From contig JAXDDX010000182.1 in NCBI GenBank assembly GCA_034670405.1, forward strand, positions 599,501-663,500: DNA of 64,000 nucleotides, read 5' to 3'. This DNA is from Hoplostethus atlanticus (Eukaryota > Chordata > Actinopteri > Trachichthyiformes > Trachichthyidae). Positions 1-11,387 of this stretch are shown here, piece by piece (positions within the stretch are counted from its first letter, which is position 1; each line of letters begins with the position of its first letter). A program made the position numbers and the translations under genes. A model generated the notes under the pieces. The model was not told the DNA's origin, did no database searches, and saw only the letters and a program-made list of their open reading frames with translations.

Positions 1-2805
1 ACCACTCTCTGGTCATGTTGGCTCACTCGACAATTTTGCCAACGAACTAAACGCTAGCCTTACCAACGCGCTTGACTCAATCGCCCCGTTAGTCACTAGA
101 AAACACCACACTAGGAAGTTTGCACCGTGGTTTACCCACGACACTCGTGCACTTAAACAAGCCTGTAGAAAACTAGAACGTAAATGGCGATTGACCAAAC
201 TTGAAGTCTTCCGGCTTGCCTGGAATGATAGCTTGCTAAATTATAAATGTGTTCTCTCGTCAGTCAAAACTGCACACTTCTCTAGGTTAATCAGTGAAAA
301 TAAAAACAACCCAAAATTTCTATTCGACACTGTTACTAAGCTAACACGGAATCCCTCCCCCTCTGATAGCTTTCTGTTTTCTCCGAATGATTTCATGTCC
401 TTTTTTAGTCAGAAAATCACGCTGATTAGAGATGAGATCACCAGTACACTCTCTACTGGTGGTGCCGTCTCATCCCTGAAAAGTCCACTTAGTGTTTCCC
501 GGGCTGAATGTCTTTTCTCACAGTTTGAGTTAGTTTCCTTAGACTCTCTCACCAAGCTAACTCTGTCTTCGAAACCCACGACCTGCATGCTAGACCCTCT
601 GCCTGCTAAACTGCTTAAAGAGGTTTTCCCTATCCTAGGACCCTCCATTCTCTATATGATCAATCGGTCGCTGTCCACTGGCACTGTGCCCTCCGCCTTT
701 AAAACGGCCGTGATCAAGCCACTACTGAAAAAACCGAACCTTGACCCCGAAGTACTTCAGAACTATAGACCAATCTCAAATCTGCTGTTCCTCTCCAAAT
801 TACTTGAACGAAGAGTAGCCAGTCAACTTACAGATTTTGTGTCAAAAAATAACCTACTTGATCCCTTCCAATCTGGCTTTAGATCCTTTCACTCGACCGA
901 AACTGCACTCACGAGAGTGGTAAATGATCTTTTGTTAGCTATTGACTCCAACTCAACCTCAGCACTATCGCTATTTGACCTGAGTGCAGCCTTCGACACA
1001 ATTGATCATACGATACTCTTGAACCGTCTTGAACATTATATTGGTATCCGGGGATCAGCCCTTTCTTGGTTTAGGTCTTATCTACTTGATAGATCACATC
1101 GCGTCTTTTACAACAACATGACCTCAGAGTGTTGCAATATGGACTTTGGTGTCCCACAAGGCTCTGTCCTAGGACCACTGCTATTCTCTATCTATATGCT
1201 ACCACTTGGTGGCATCATTCGCAAATTTGGCATTAACTTCCATTGCTACGCCGATGACACCCAAATTTACATACCATTCAAACCAACCGATGACACCCAA
1301 TTCCAAAAACTAGAGGCCTGCCTATCAGAGGTCAAATATTGGATGTCCCTAAACTTCCTACTTCTTAATGGCAGCAAAACTGAGATGCTGATTGTGGGAC
1401 CAGCTAGACAGACACTTATTTGAGAATAGTACTCTCAACTTGATAGTTGTGTAATCTCCCAGAGCCCATACGTTAAAAACCTTGGGGTAAAATTCGACCC
1501 TACCCTCTCTTTCGAGTTGCACATTAAGGAGATCACTAAAACAGCGTTTTATCATCTTCGCAATATTGGCAAAATTCGACCCATGCTAACAGAGGCAGAC
1601 GCAGAAATTTTAGTACATGCCTTTGTATCATCCAGAATCGATTATTGCAATGTCCTTTTTTCGGCCTTACCTACTGGGCGCACTAAAAAACTACAACTGA
1701 ATGCCAGAATGCTGCTGCCAGAATCCTGACCAAAACTAGGAAATTCGACCATATAACTCCCATTCTATCCTTGTTACACTGGCTACCAATTCAGGCCAGG
1801 TGTGACTTTAAGGTGCTTTTACTTACATATAAATCATTACATGGGATGGCACCGTCCTATTTATCCGATTTGATTAAACCATATAAACCGCCACGCACCC
1901 TCAGATCTCAGGACGCTGGCTACCTGTCTATCCCAGCAGTCAAAAAGAAACCTGCAGGTAACAAAGCCTTTTCTTACCGGGCTCCCTATCTCTGGAACAG
2001 TCTGCCTGCCTCAATCAGAGAGGCAGGCTCTGTCGAAGTCTTTAAGTCAAGGCTAAAAACCCATTTATTCTCTCTGTCATTTAACCAGCCTTGAGGGAGT
2101 GGCTCAGTCTCTTCTCAGAGTAAGGCTAGACCAGTTAGCTTATCCTAGCTCAGGGTCCTGCCGATGGATACTAGCATCCTGTCTACATGCCCTATTCTCC
2201 TGGGGCCTCATTTATAAAGGTTGCTACGCACAAAAAAGTGGCGTTAACGGGGGTGAAATGTGCGTACGCATATTTTACCGCAAACGTCGGGATTTATAGA
2301 AAAATTCTATGCGGTAAAAGGTGCGCAGTTCTACGCATCCTTTCACCCATGCGTAGAGCTCACCGCAAAGTTTTTCAGACACGGGAATCAGCGACGACCG
2401 ATGGGGAAATCACAAAATAAAGCTCAGTCCTCTTAAAAACATAGTTTTATAAGTGTGCTTTCACAGGGATTGTGGTCTGTTGTATCTGTTAAGCCACTAC
2501 TTAAAACCTATTTTTATACAAAGGCATTCTCTTAACTCTTATTTTATTGATTATTCTACCGGGACGGCGCCAGGATGAAGGGGCAATTTAGGGGCAATTT
2601 TTCATAAAATAAAACTCAGTGATTTAACCATGCAACAACCTCAGAAAGGCTAAATAACAACAACATGAGGCTACTCTTCAAAATCAAAGAATACATTTAT
2701 TAATCAGAGACTCACATAAGAACGGAGCACTGCAGAGAATTTATGAACGATAACGATTCTGTCAAAATCAGCCGGGGGAGGCGCGTAGAAACAGCAGTTT
2801 GCGGC

Positions 2806-2844
<39 letters not shown>

Positions 2845-4268
2845 CAATGGGGGGAATGTATTTACCCCCACGAAAAGCAAGCAGGCTGAGAAACCGAACT
2901 AAGTGACGTGTCTGTCTGTCTATCGATCTCCTCAGCTCCGTTTCAGTGGGCTACTATGGACGCCCTAGCATACACCTATGGAAATATTTTTCTATAGATA
3001 CATAAAGCTTAAACTGAGGGGGCAAAAATACAACTGAGGGGCTAAGCATAGTTTACTCTCTCATATGTAGCTCCTTATGCTCAATGTTGTATAACTTAAT
3101 AACTTAACTTAATTTAATAATTTTAAAATTGTTTTTATCATTTTGTTCATCGTCATCTTGTCTACTATTTTTATTTTGTCTTCTAAAGCACTTTGTAACT
3201 TAAACTGAAGTTTATTTTTATTATTATTAAGGTGTGCCGGATTATTAGGGCTTGTGCTGTTCTCCACAATGTGGCCCAGATCCTCTACTGAGCCCCAGAC
3301 AGTAGCTACACCTTTACGGCGCTCAACCTCAGTGATGAGGACCTCGATCTCGCACTCCGCAAATTTCGCCTTTCTTGCAGTTGCCGTCTCTCCGTCTTTC
3401 CCTCATTGATAGTCCAACAAAGGCTACTTAACAACGTCGGCATATTCATGACCTATTTAGCATTGACCATTTATGGATGATTGTGGGACGACACTGGGAG
3501 GAGTAGTGGGAGGACACTGGGAGGAGTACACGAGCGCACAATTCACCGCAGGTGGGTATTTATAAAGAGAAGACTGCGTACAGGTGTGCGCCGCACGGTT
3601 TTATAGATCTGAATATTTTCTTGCGTTAGTAGATTCTGAGGTTTGTGCGTACGCAATGTTTTAGGATGGAATCTACGCAAAGTTTTATAAATGAGGCCCC
3701 TGGTCTACCTGCTCCTGTCCACTGACGCTGGTCATGTTTGTCTGTGTGAGTGAGAGTGTGTGTGGGTGAGTCTCCTATCTGTTCCAGGCTGCAGCCCGGC
3801 AGAGTTGGCGTCTTCGTGGTCCCCCCTCCTAGGACGATGCTGACTGAGCAGGCATTGCGTTCTCCTGTCTGGGCAGTGTTGGCGCCTGCATGGTCCCCTA
3901 GTCCTATGATGACGCTGACTGAGTTGCCGTTGCTGTGATGCCGCCCCATCAGATCTGGATGTCCCACCAAAATAAACTTTCATATATTGTGTATACACTG
4001 GTTGCCCAAACTCGGCATCTATTGCACGTCCAACTGTCCTGGTAGGGGGATTCCTCTCTGAGTAGCCCCTCCCAAGGTTTCTCCCAATTTTCCCAGTGAG
4101 GGTTTGTGGGAGTTTTTCCTTGTCCTCTGTGAGGGTCTAAGGTTGGGGGGATGTCGTGTACTAATCATTTATTATTTTCACATGTTGGGCACTGTGAAGC
4201 CCTTAGAGACTGTAACGGTGATTAAGGGCTATACAAATAAATGTGATTTGATTTGAATTTGATTTGAT
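1..4268 (+). mobile_element. L2-like LINE, decayed, interrupted by a Harbinger transposon
   Basis: Non-LTR retrotransposon cut by the left window edge. The reverse-transcriptase frame is open from position 2 to 1423, with blocks [60 protein letters not shown] and the catalytic YADD in [11 protein letters not shown]. Frameshifts or stops near 1420 and 1700-1735 split off the C-terminal part (1517-1729, 1771-2094: LHWLPIQARCDFKVLLLTYK, YLWNSLPASIRE). The 3' UTR resumes after the Harbinger insertion at 3703 and ends in a (TGATT)n tail at about 4235-4268. The endonuclease domain would lie off the window. Clade assignment is from motif memory. Confidence 0.85.
2203..3699 (+). mobile_element. PIF/Harbinger DNA transposon, non-autonomous, nested in the L2-like LINE
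   Basis: Perfect 16-bp terminal inverted repeats, GGGCCTCATTTATAAA at 2203-2218 and its complement at 3684-3699, are flanked by a 3-bp CTG duplication (2200-2202 and 3700-3702). TIR plus CWG-type duplication fits PIF/Harbinger. A transposase scrap remains at 3232-3288 on the plus strand: VCRIIRACAVLHNVAQILY then stop, resembling the C-terminal block of Harbinger/HARBI1-type transposases. No intact transposase survives in the 1.5-kb element. A (CT)n tract lies at 2811-2841. It is inserted in the 3' UTR of the LINE that resumes at 3703, so it is the younger of the two. Confidence 0.85.
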
Positions 4269-4676
4269 TACTGAACTGGATAGCAACATGTACACCTTAT
4301 TACTGAACTGGACAGCAACATGTACACCGTATTACTGAACTGGACAGCAACATGTACACCTTATTACTGAACTGGACAGCAACATGTACACCTTATTACT
4401 GAACTGGATAGCAACATGTACACCTTATTACTGAACTGGACAGCAACATGTAGACCTTATTATTGAACTGGACAGCAACATGTACACCGTATTACTGAAC
4501 TGGACAGCAACATGTACACCTTATTACTGAACTGGATAGCACCCTGTACACCTTATTACTGAACTGGACAGCGACATGTAGACCTTATTACTGAACTGGA
4601 CAGCAACATGTACACATTATTACTGAACTGGACAGCAACATGTACACCTTATTACTGAACTGGACAGCAACATGTC
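4264..4676. repeat. 32-bp minisatellite, about 13 copies
   Basis: Tandem repeat of ATTACTGAACTGGACAGCAA plus CATGTACACCTT with few substitutions (gacagc/gatagc, acacc/agacc). It begins directly at the (TGATT)n tail of the preceding LINE. No coding potential. Confidence 0.95.
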
Positions 4677-4679
4677 AGC

Positions 4680-5668
4680 CAGATCTGTAGATAGAGCTAC
4701 AGTTTATAGTTTATAATGCTGCAGCCTATGAGGAAACACAGTCCAGCAGAAGAAGTTTTTCTGGATAAAACTATGTTTTAACATGTTTTATATTCAAAAT
4801 TAAATAAAAAATCAGATAGAGCAGAAGATGTTAATAATCAAACCAAACAGACCAGAAGCTTCTTGGACTGCTGTACACAGAATATGTCAAGAAAAAAAAG
4901 CCAATAGAACCAGTAAGGGAAAATAAATGCTTTACCTAATTTGGGCGGAGAGAAGGAAACAGGAAGCTTTGACTATAAATGAAAATTCTAATGAATCTGG
5001 ACAGGAAGAATGTGTCTGACATACCTAATATGGGCATACAGGGAGAGGGGAAGCTATCACATTAACCTATTTGGTCATGGAGAGAAATGGAAATGGATTG
5101 ATGTGACACGGCTAATTGATTGAGGCAGGAAGGAAGTGAAAAACATTACCAATTATGGGTGTAGAGGGAGCACAAGGAAGGAAGTCGTACGACTTTCTTA
5201 ATTTGGCCGTGGAAATGAAAACAGTATGTTTCGACACGTCTCATTAACTTGTACAGGAGGGAAGTGTTCAACATCAAATATGGTCATATAGAGAGTGGAG
5301 GAGAACAAAGTTGTTTGCCTTGCCTAAAATGGAGGGATTAGCATAACACGAGCTGTAAAGGGAATACAGGAAGAAAAAACTGTTCTTCCCTTGGTTGTTG
5401 GGTCAACACAGGGAGGGAAGTCACTTTCCCTTTCCTTGACACGTCTAATTCAATTTTTTATTCAATTTTATTTTATTTAACCTTCATTTTAAGAACAGAT
5501 TCTTATTTAAAATGGCGGCCTGGCAAAATGTGACAGGAAGTAAATCCATCAAACATCAAGGGAACAGAGAGTTTGTTTTTGTCTTTAGATCATTTTTCAT
5601 TGCGTATTGCAATGTTTAAAGCGCATAATTGATCCTGACAGGAAGGAAGCGTTCATCATACCAAATAA
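4680..5668. repeat. Degenerate minisatellite-like DNA of intron 4
   Basis: From about 4930 this stretch consists of diverged units of roughly 43-88 bp around the motif CCTAATTTGGGC followed by AGAGAG..AGGAAGGAAG (starts near 4936, 5021, 5064, 5152, 5197, 5277). The same motif reappears right of the LINE insertion (7921-8040) and overlaps the end of trhde exon 4. The part before 4930 shows nothing I recognise. Confidence 0.55.
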
Positions 5669-5669
5669 G

Positions 5670-7920
5670 GACGCTCTGCGTGACGTCGACTGGGACATGT
5701 TCCAATCCAGTTCCAGGGACGTCAGCGAGTTTACGGAAGTAGTAACGAGCTTCATAGCAATGCTAGTGGACACCATCGTCCCTACGGTGAAAGTTAGGTC
5801 CTTTCCTAACCAAAAACCGTGGGTTGATAAATCCATCCGCGACGCTTTGAACGCCCGTACTGCTGCCTATAACTCCGGTCTTGTATCCGGCAACATGGAC
5901 GAGCACAAGGCAGCGTCCTATGGACTGAGAAGGGCGGTGAAGGAGGCCAAGAGGAGGTATAGGGACAGAGTGGAGTCGCAGATGGAGCAGCGCGACACCA
6001 GACGCCTATGGCAGGGGCTACGGACTATAACGGACTACCAGGGCAGACCCCCCGCAATTGTGAGTGCCGACGCATCCCTAGCGGAGGACCTGAATTCATT
6101 CTATGCACGGTTTGAGGCTAGCAACAACAGCGCTAGCTCGCCGGCTAACAACATCACCGTTAGCGCAACCGGAGTGAGTTCTACCGCTGGGGATGAACAC
6201 ACACTCTCTGTGACCGAGCACAGTGTGAGGAGGGCTCTGACGAGGGTGAACACCAGGAAAGCTGCTGGTCCAGATGGCATATCTGGACGAGTACTGAAGA
6301 CCTGTGCTAATCAGCTAGCTCCAGTGTTCACCACTATATTCAACATCTCCCTGGCTGAGTCTGTGGTCCCCGCCTGCTTCAAGAGATCCACTATTGTCCC
6401 TGTGCCCAAGAATGCTTCTCCAGCATGCTTGAATGACTACCGACCGGTGGCCCTCACCTCGGTGGTCATGAAATGCTTCGAGAGGCTGATAAAGGACTAC
6501 ATCTGCGCCTTCCTCCCTTGCTCCATGGACCCGCTGCAGTTTGCTTATCGTCCCAACAGATCCACGGATGATGCTGTCTCCCAGGTACTGCACACCACAC
6601 TCTCTCATCTGGACAGCCGGAAGGGGGGCTATGTGAGACTGCTGTTCATTGACTATAGTTCAGCTTTCAATACCATAGTCCCCACCAGACTGGCTGGCAA
6701 GTTGATTGAGCTGGGACTGAACACCCCCCTGTGTGCCTGGATCCTGGACTTCCTGACCGCCAGGCCCCAGGTGGTCAGGGTGGGTAGACACACCTCCAAC
6801 CCCCTCACCCTGAACACAGGATCCCCCCAGGGTTGCGTCCTCAGCCCCCTACTGTACTCCCTGTACACACATGACTGTGTGGCCAGGTTCAGCTCCAACT
6901 CCATCATTAAGTTTGCGGATGACACAGTGGTGGTGGGCCTGATCTCCAACAACGACGAGAAGGCCTACCTGGAGGAAGTTGCTGATCTGTCACTCTGGTG
7001 CCAGGACAACAGCCTCCTCCTGAATGTCACCAAAACTAAGGAGCTGATTGTGGACTTTAGGAGGACACAACAACAGAGGACGTACTCACCACTGGGGATT
7101 AATGGGAATACTGTGGAGAGGGTGAGCAGGTATAAATACCTGGGAGTCAACATCACCGAAGATCTGACATGGTCCACACACACTGACACTCTGGTGAGAA
7201 AGGCAAGGCAGCGCCTTTACCACCTCAGGCAGCTGAGGAAATTCAAAGTCTCCCGGAGGATCCTTCAGTCCTTCTACTCTGGAGCTGTGGAGAGCATCCT
7301 GACAGGAAGCATCACTGCCTGGTTTGGCAACAGCTCCGCTCAGGACAGGAAGGCTCTGCAGAGAGTAGTGCGTTCGGCTGAGCGCACTATTGGAACTACA
7401 CTCCCCACCCTGCAGGACTTATACACCAGGAGGTGCAGAACCAGAGCCTGCAGGATCATGAAGGATCCTCACCACCCCAACAACGGACTGTTTCAGCTGC
7501 TGCGGTCAGGCAAGCGCCTCCGTAGTCACGCTGCCAAAACAGAGAGACTGAGACGGAGTTTCTTTCCTCAGGCCATCAGGACTGTGAACTCCGACCTCAC
7601 CAGGGCCCCCACCAAGACACACACACTGCCCCTCTTATGCACACACACACACACACACTTAGGTAAAGACTACACATAATTTATAATTTATAATTTATAT
7701 TATACATACAATTTTCCCTTTTTTTACTATATTTTTTTATAAAGTGCTCTTATTGTAAATATTGTGTTGTTTTTTTATATAGAGCTCTTAAAAACTGTTT
7801 ATTGTAAATAGTGTGAACCTGTTATTTTGCACATTTCTGCTGAGCATTGCCACTTTGCATTTCACTACACACCTCGTGTGTGTATGTGACAATTAAACTT
7901 CTTGAATCTTGAATCTTGAA
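5670..7920 (+). mobile_element. Rex1/Babar-like LINE, 5'-truncated, RT-C-terminal frame intact
   Basis: Insertion beginning near ACGCTCTGCGTGACGTCGAC and ending in (TCTTGAA)n at 7903-7920. The frame from the truncation point to 7679 is open: [56 protein letters not shown] and catalytic FADD ([10 protein letters not shown]), then a C-terminal region. An ATG just upstream (5607) lies in flanking DNA. It is almost the same sequence as the full-length copy at 23936-27180, in opposite orientation, with only a handful of amino-acid differences over the shared part (for example SSNSIIKF versus CSNTIIKF). This implies recent insertion. It lies in trhde intron 4, antisense to the gene. Confidence 0.9.
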
Positions 7921-8041
7921 GCCCTCATAGTCAGCACAGGAAGGGGAAACTGCAGCTAATTTATGCATGAAGGAAGCATTCAACGTAACCAAATAAGGTC
8001 GTAGAGCCAGCGCAGCAAAGGGAAGTAATTTGCAGCCTTAC

Positions 8042-8168
8042 CTAATTTGGGCAGGGAGTACTGGACTTTGAAGTAGTCCTGGTAAAATCCCAGAAGCCTC
8101 TTGGTGATGTGGAGAGCGTAGTCCCCTGCACCGCTGGAAATGGCATCAGGCCGAGCATATAGACGGAT
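8042..8168 (-). CDS. trhde: trhde exon 4 (last exon inside the window)
   Basis: Fourth coding exon, 127 nt, 42 codons plus one base (about residues 335-376): IRLYARPDAI, GDYALHITKRL, DYFKVQYSLPKL. This matches the stretch of TRHDE just before the exopeptidase motif. The acceptor is CTGTTTAG before ATCCGT. The donor is AAATTAG|GTAAGG (GT at 8041-8040), phase 1, and the leftover G would begin the Asp codon that follows PKL in the family. No exon with the exopeptidase or HEXXH zinc motif is visible left of here, so intron 4 runs past position 1. The 3' edge of the exon resembles units of a degenerate repeat in the adjoining intron (see findings). Confidence 0.92.
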
Positions 8169-8559
8169 CTAAACAGAGATATGCCAAAAGGAAGTGGAAT
8201 CAGGCCGAGTTTATGTTCAAATCTACAGAGAGACAAACAGAAATGGAATCAGGCCGAACACCAAGACCGATCTAAAGAGACAGAAATAAATAGTACTCAG
8301 CCGAGATGAAGACACACACTGAGCAGACAGCGATATTAGATGTTAGGCTGACCATGAATCCACCAAGGGGAAAAAACAAGAAAAGGGAAGGAAGAGAACG
8401 AATGAAGGAGGAGAAACACTGGACAGAGAGAGAGAGAGACTTTGACTTTTGATGTTCTTTAATAAAACATCTGAAGACAAAACAGAACATAACGCCATAA
8501 ACACACAAACACACACACACACTAATAACAATATCCACAGTGCTAACAGCTCTGACAGG

Positions 8560-8860
8560 TACAATCAATACTCAGGGTACAGGGTCTGGACCCAAACCAG
8601 AAACCATCCCTTCACACCGCTACAGGGTCTGGACCCAAACCAGAAACCATCCCTTCACACCGCTACAGGGTCAGGACCCAAACCAGAAACCATCCCTTCA
8701 CACCGCTACAGGGTCAGGACCCAAACCAGAAACCATCCCTTCACACCGCTACAGGGTCTGGACCCAAACCAGAAACCATCCCTTCACACCGCTACAGGGT
8801 CAGGACCCAAACCAGAAACCATCCCTTCACACCGCTACAGGGTCAGGACAGGACAACCCA
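8560..8860. repeat. 43-bp minisatellite, about 6.5 copies
   Basis: Unit starting AGGGTCTGGACCCAAACCAG, repeat starts at 8581, 8624, 8667, 8710, 8753, 8796 and 8839. The main variable position is TCTGG/TCAGG. Because 43 is not a multiple of three, the open frames across it cycle through three translations and are not a gene. Confidence 0.95.
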
Positions 8861-9039
8861 GGTTAGGACATTTCCACATTTTCAACCAAAACATCAACAT
8901 CTCTCTGTTTTAAACCAAAATAACCATAAATCATTTGGATCGACCGACAATTTAAAGGTTGCACTACAACCAGGAAGCTTCTAGCAGAGAGTTCAGTGTA
9001 GCAGGGGCTTAATAGGCAGGGAGTACAGCATCCCTGACA

Positions 9040-9330
9040 AAGACCAGATCCTATCAAGACCTTTAAAGATCCTATCAGGACCTATAAAGATCCTTTAAGA
9101 TCTTTAAAGATCCTATCAAGACCTTTTAAAGATCCTATCAAGACCTATAAAGATCCTTAAGATAAAGATCTTTAAGGATCCTATTAAGGACTTTAAAGAT
9201 CTTTAAGGACCCTATCAAGATCTTCAAAGATCCTAAACAAGATCTTCAGGGATCCTACAAGATCTTTAAGGATCCTGGCAAGATCAAGCAAGCAGGATCC
9301 TACAATATCCTAATCAAGATTTTAACCAGG
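9040..9330. repeat. Degenerate GATC-rich tandem repeat
   Basis: Irregular units built on AAGATCCTATCAAGACCTTT with GATC every 10-25 bp. No regular period was measurable by eye. Confidence 0.75.
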
Positions 9331-9496
9331 GCTGGTTCACCCCAGATAGTTGTGTGTTTCAGATAAGACAGTTGGTAATGTATATTGGTAATGTATTGTT
9401 TTGGGGTTAATGGTAAAATGTGTTTTTATGTTTTGGGTTATAGTTATGATATCTTTGCTGGGATTCCCTTCAGGACCCTGTTCTTGTGGAGGGGGA

Positions 9497-9825
9497 TGTG
9501 ACGGTTCCCTGGCTTGCTTTCATATTCTATGTCTTTTGGTTCTATAATGCTGCAGGTCCCTGGAGGGCGGAGTGCTGATCGTCATAGTTGGATGCACCTG
9601 GGCTCTCATACTATAAGACCGCGCATTGTTGTTTTGTTTTCAGCCGTCTAACATCTTTTCCTCACACGACACGTTGCATTCATGCATACCCGCACGCTCA
9701 CCACTGACTTTACTGATGATCGCATTGTAATCTACGGTTATACTCTTTATTTAAATAAATTACTCATATTTATTAAAGCCTGCGTCTCCCTTTTTTTGTC
9801 ATGGCTTCAGAGCCAGGTCGTGACA
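9497..9825 (+). mobile_element. 3' LTR of a gypsy-like retrotransposon
   Basis: The 329-bp sequence starts TGTGACGG and ends GTCGTGACA, so it has TG...CA termini. It is preceded immediately by a polypurine tract GGAGGGGGA (9488-9496). It contains a TATA-like element (ACTATAAGA near 9612) and an AATAAA-type signal near 9755. The PPT indicates a 3' LTR with a short stretch of internal sequence to its left (from about 9330), not a solo LTR. No matching 5' LTR, gag or pol was seen nearby. Family assignment is from overall structure. Confidence 0.6.
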
Positions 9826-9826
9826 C

Positions 9827-10095
9827 CTTCTATCCATCTATCCACCCATCTATCATCCATACATCCATCTATCCATCCATCATCCATCCATCCATCATCC
9901 ACCCTTCTATCCATTCATCCATCCATCTATCCACCATTCTATCATCCATCCATCAACCCTTCTATCATCCATCCATCCATCCATCCTTCCATCCACCCTT
10001 CTATCATCCATCCATCCATCCATCATCCATCCATCTATCGTCCATCCATCCATCCACCCTTCTATCCATTCATCCATCCATCCATCCATCCATGT
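9827..10095. repeat. (ATCC)n satellite
   Basis: Imperfect CCAT/ATCC tetranucleotide array starting at the end of the LTR. Open frames on both strands are translation artefacts of the repeat. Confidence 0.95.
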
Positions 10096-10197
10096 GAGTT
10101 AGTAGCTCAGAAAAGTATCAGAAAAGTATTTTTTGTTCCAGTATGACAGAACTGCTGTCTGCAGTACTGACTGCTGTCTGCAGTACTGACTGACTGT

Positions 10198-10620
10198 GTG
10201 TGTGTGTGTGTGTGTGAATATTGTTATGATACAATAGCGACATGACGTGTGTCCATATCAAATTAAGTGTTACAGCATTGCGACGTGTGTGTGTGTGTGC
10301 ATCCATATTTCAGCATGAAACTTGATATGTAGCATTATCACACGGTGTGTGTGTGTGTGTGTGTGTCTTGATTCAGGGGTTTTACTGTCAGAGAGAGAAA
10401 CCACTTCACTGTCAGCTGAAGGACGATGAAGACTGGCTATCAAAAACACACACACACACACACACACTACTGTACACACCATGTCACAATGCTATATATC
10501 ATATTTCATATAAAGACGGAAACACACACAAACCTCACACACACCATGCTGCAACGCTGCTGCATTGCCTCTGTCTCTCTCTCTCTCTCCCTCCCTCTCT
10601 CTTTCTCTCTCTCTGTGCAT
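10198..10620. repeat. Cluster of (GT)n/(CA)n and (CT)n microsatellites
   Basis: GT or CA runs at about 10196-10216, 10285-10298, 10344-10366 and 10444-10467, and a CT-rich run at 10570-10612, separated by unique DNA of intron 3. Confidence 0.9.
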
Positions 10621-10740
10621 GCTGGGAGTTCTGGGTTTGTGTGGCGCGGAGTTCGATTTGTTCGGTACAGTTTCATCTTTCCTTCACCTTTTGCTGATCT
10701 TTTTTAGGCAATTAAGGAAGGAGTTGGTGCAGCTTAATTT

Positions 10741-10880
10741 AGATTCCAGTCATTCAGCAGACGCTTTTATCCAAAGCGACTTACAATAAGTGCATTAAAC
10801 ATAGGTAGAGAACTACTAGTCACCAGAAATCAGAAGTGTATTTCCTTCCTAAACAAGCAACTAAGAGCAGAACCAGTGCG
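10741..10880 (-). mobile_element. L2-like LINE 3'-end fragment
   Basis: Carries CAGACGCTTTTATCCAAAGC and following bases, the same 3' UTR block seen at 53050, 59580 and (opposite strand) 37290-37420. Only the 3' end is present. Confidence 0.8.
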
Positions 10881-10979
10881 TTAGCTTTATCAAACCAACT
10901 AGGTCCATAATGTGAGCTAATGTTAGCAGCCAGCTAGGTTAGCTTTATCAAACCTACTAGGTCCATGAGCCTGTTATTT

Positions 10980-11190
10980 CCCTTTTCCTTCTTAACATTC
11001 TCCTCTTCTTACCTCTCTTCCATCCTCTCCTCCTCCACTTCCTTGTTATCTCTCCTCCTCTCCTTCCTCATTATCTCTCCTCTTCTCCTCCTTCGTTATC
11101 TCTCCTCCTCTCCTTCCTCATTATCTCCTCTTCTCCTCCTTTGTTATCTCTCCTCCTCTCCTTCCTCATTATCTCTCCTCCCTCGTTATC
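10980..11190. repeat. TCC/CTT-rich tandem repeat
   Basis: Pyrimidine-rich units around TTATCTCTCCTCCTCTCCTT repeated about 5 times. Confidence 0.85.
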
Positions 11191-11334
11191 TGTACACTCG
11201 TCCGTGGCATCTCTTGTTGCGTTCTGTAGCTATGTCTGTTGCCCTTGGATGATGGATGGGGCGATGGCCGCTCAGTTGCCACGGTAATTTGATGGATGAT
11301 TTAGTGAGCAACACAAGGGGCGAGAGAGCACGCC

Positions 11335-11369
<35 letters not shown>

Positions 11370-11387
11370 GTGTAAATACACATCCTT

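Noticed and set aside
1-8040. Search for trhde exon 5 (exopeptidase and zinc-binding motifs)
   Set aside because: No GAMEN- or HEXXH-containing minus-strand frame with splice sites found; the exon must lie outside the window.
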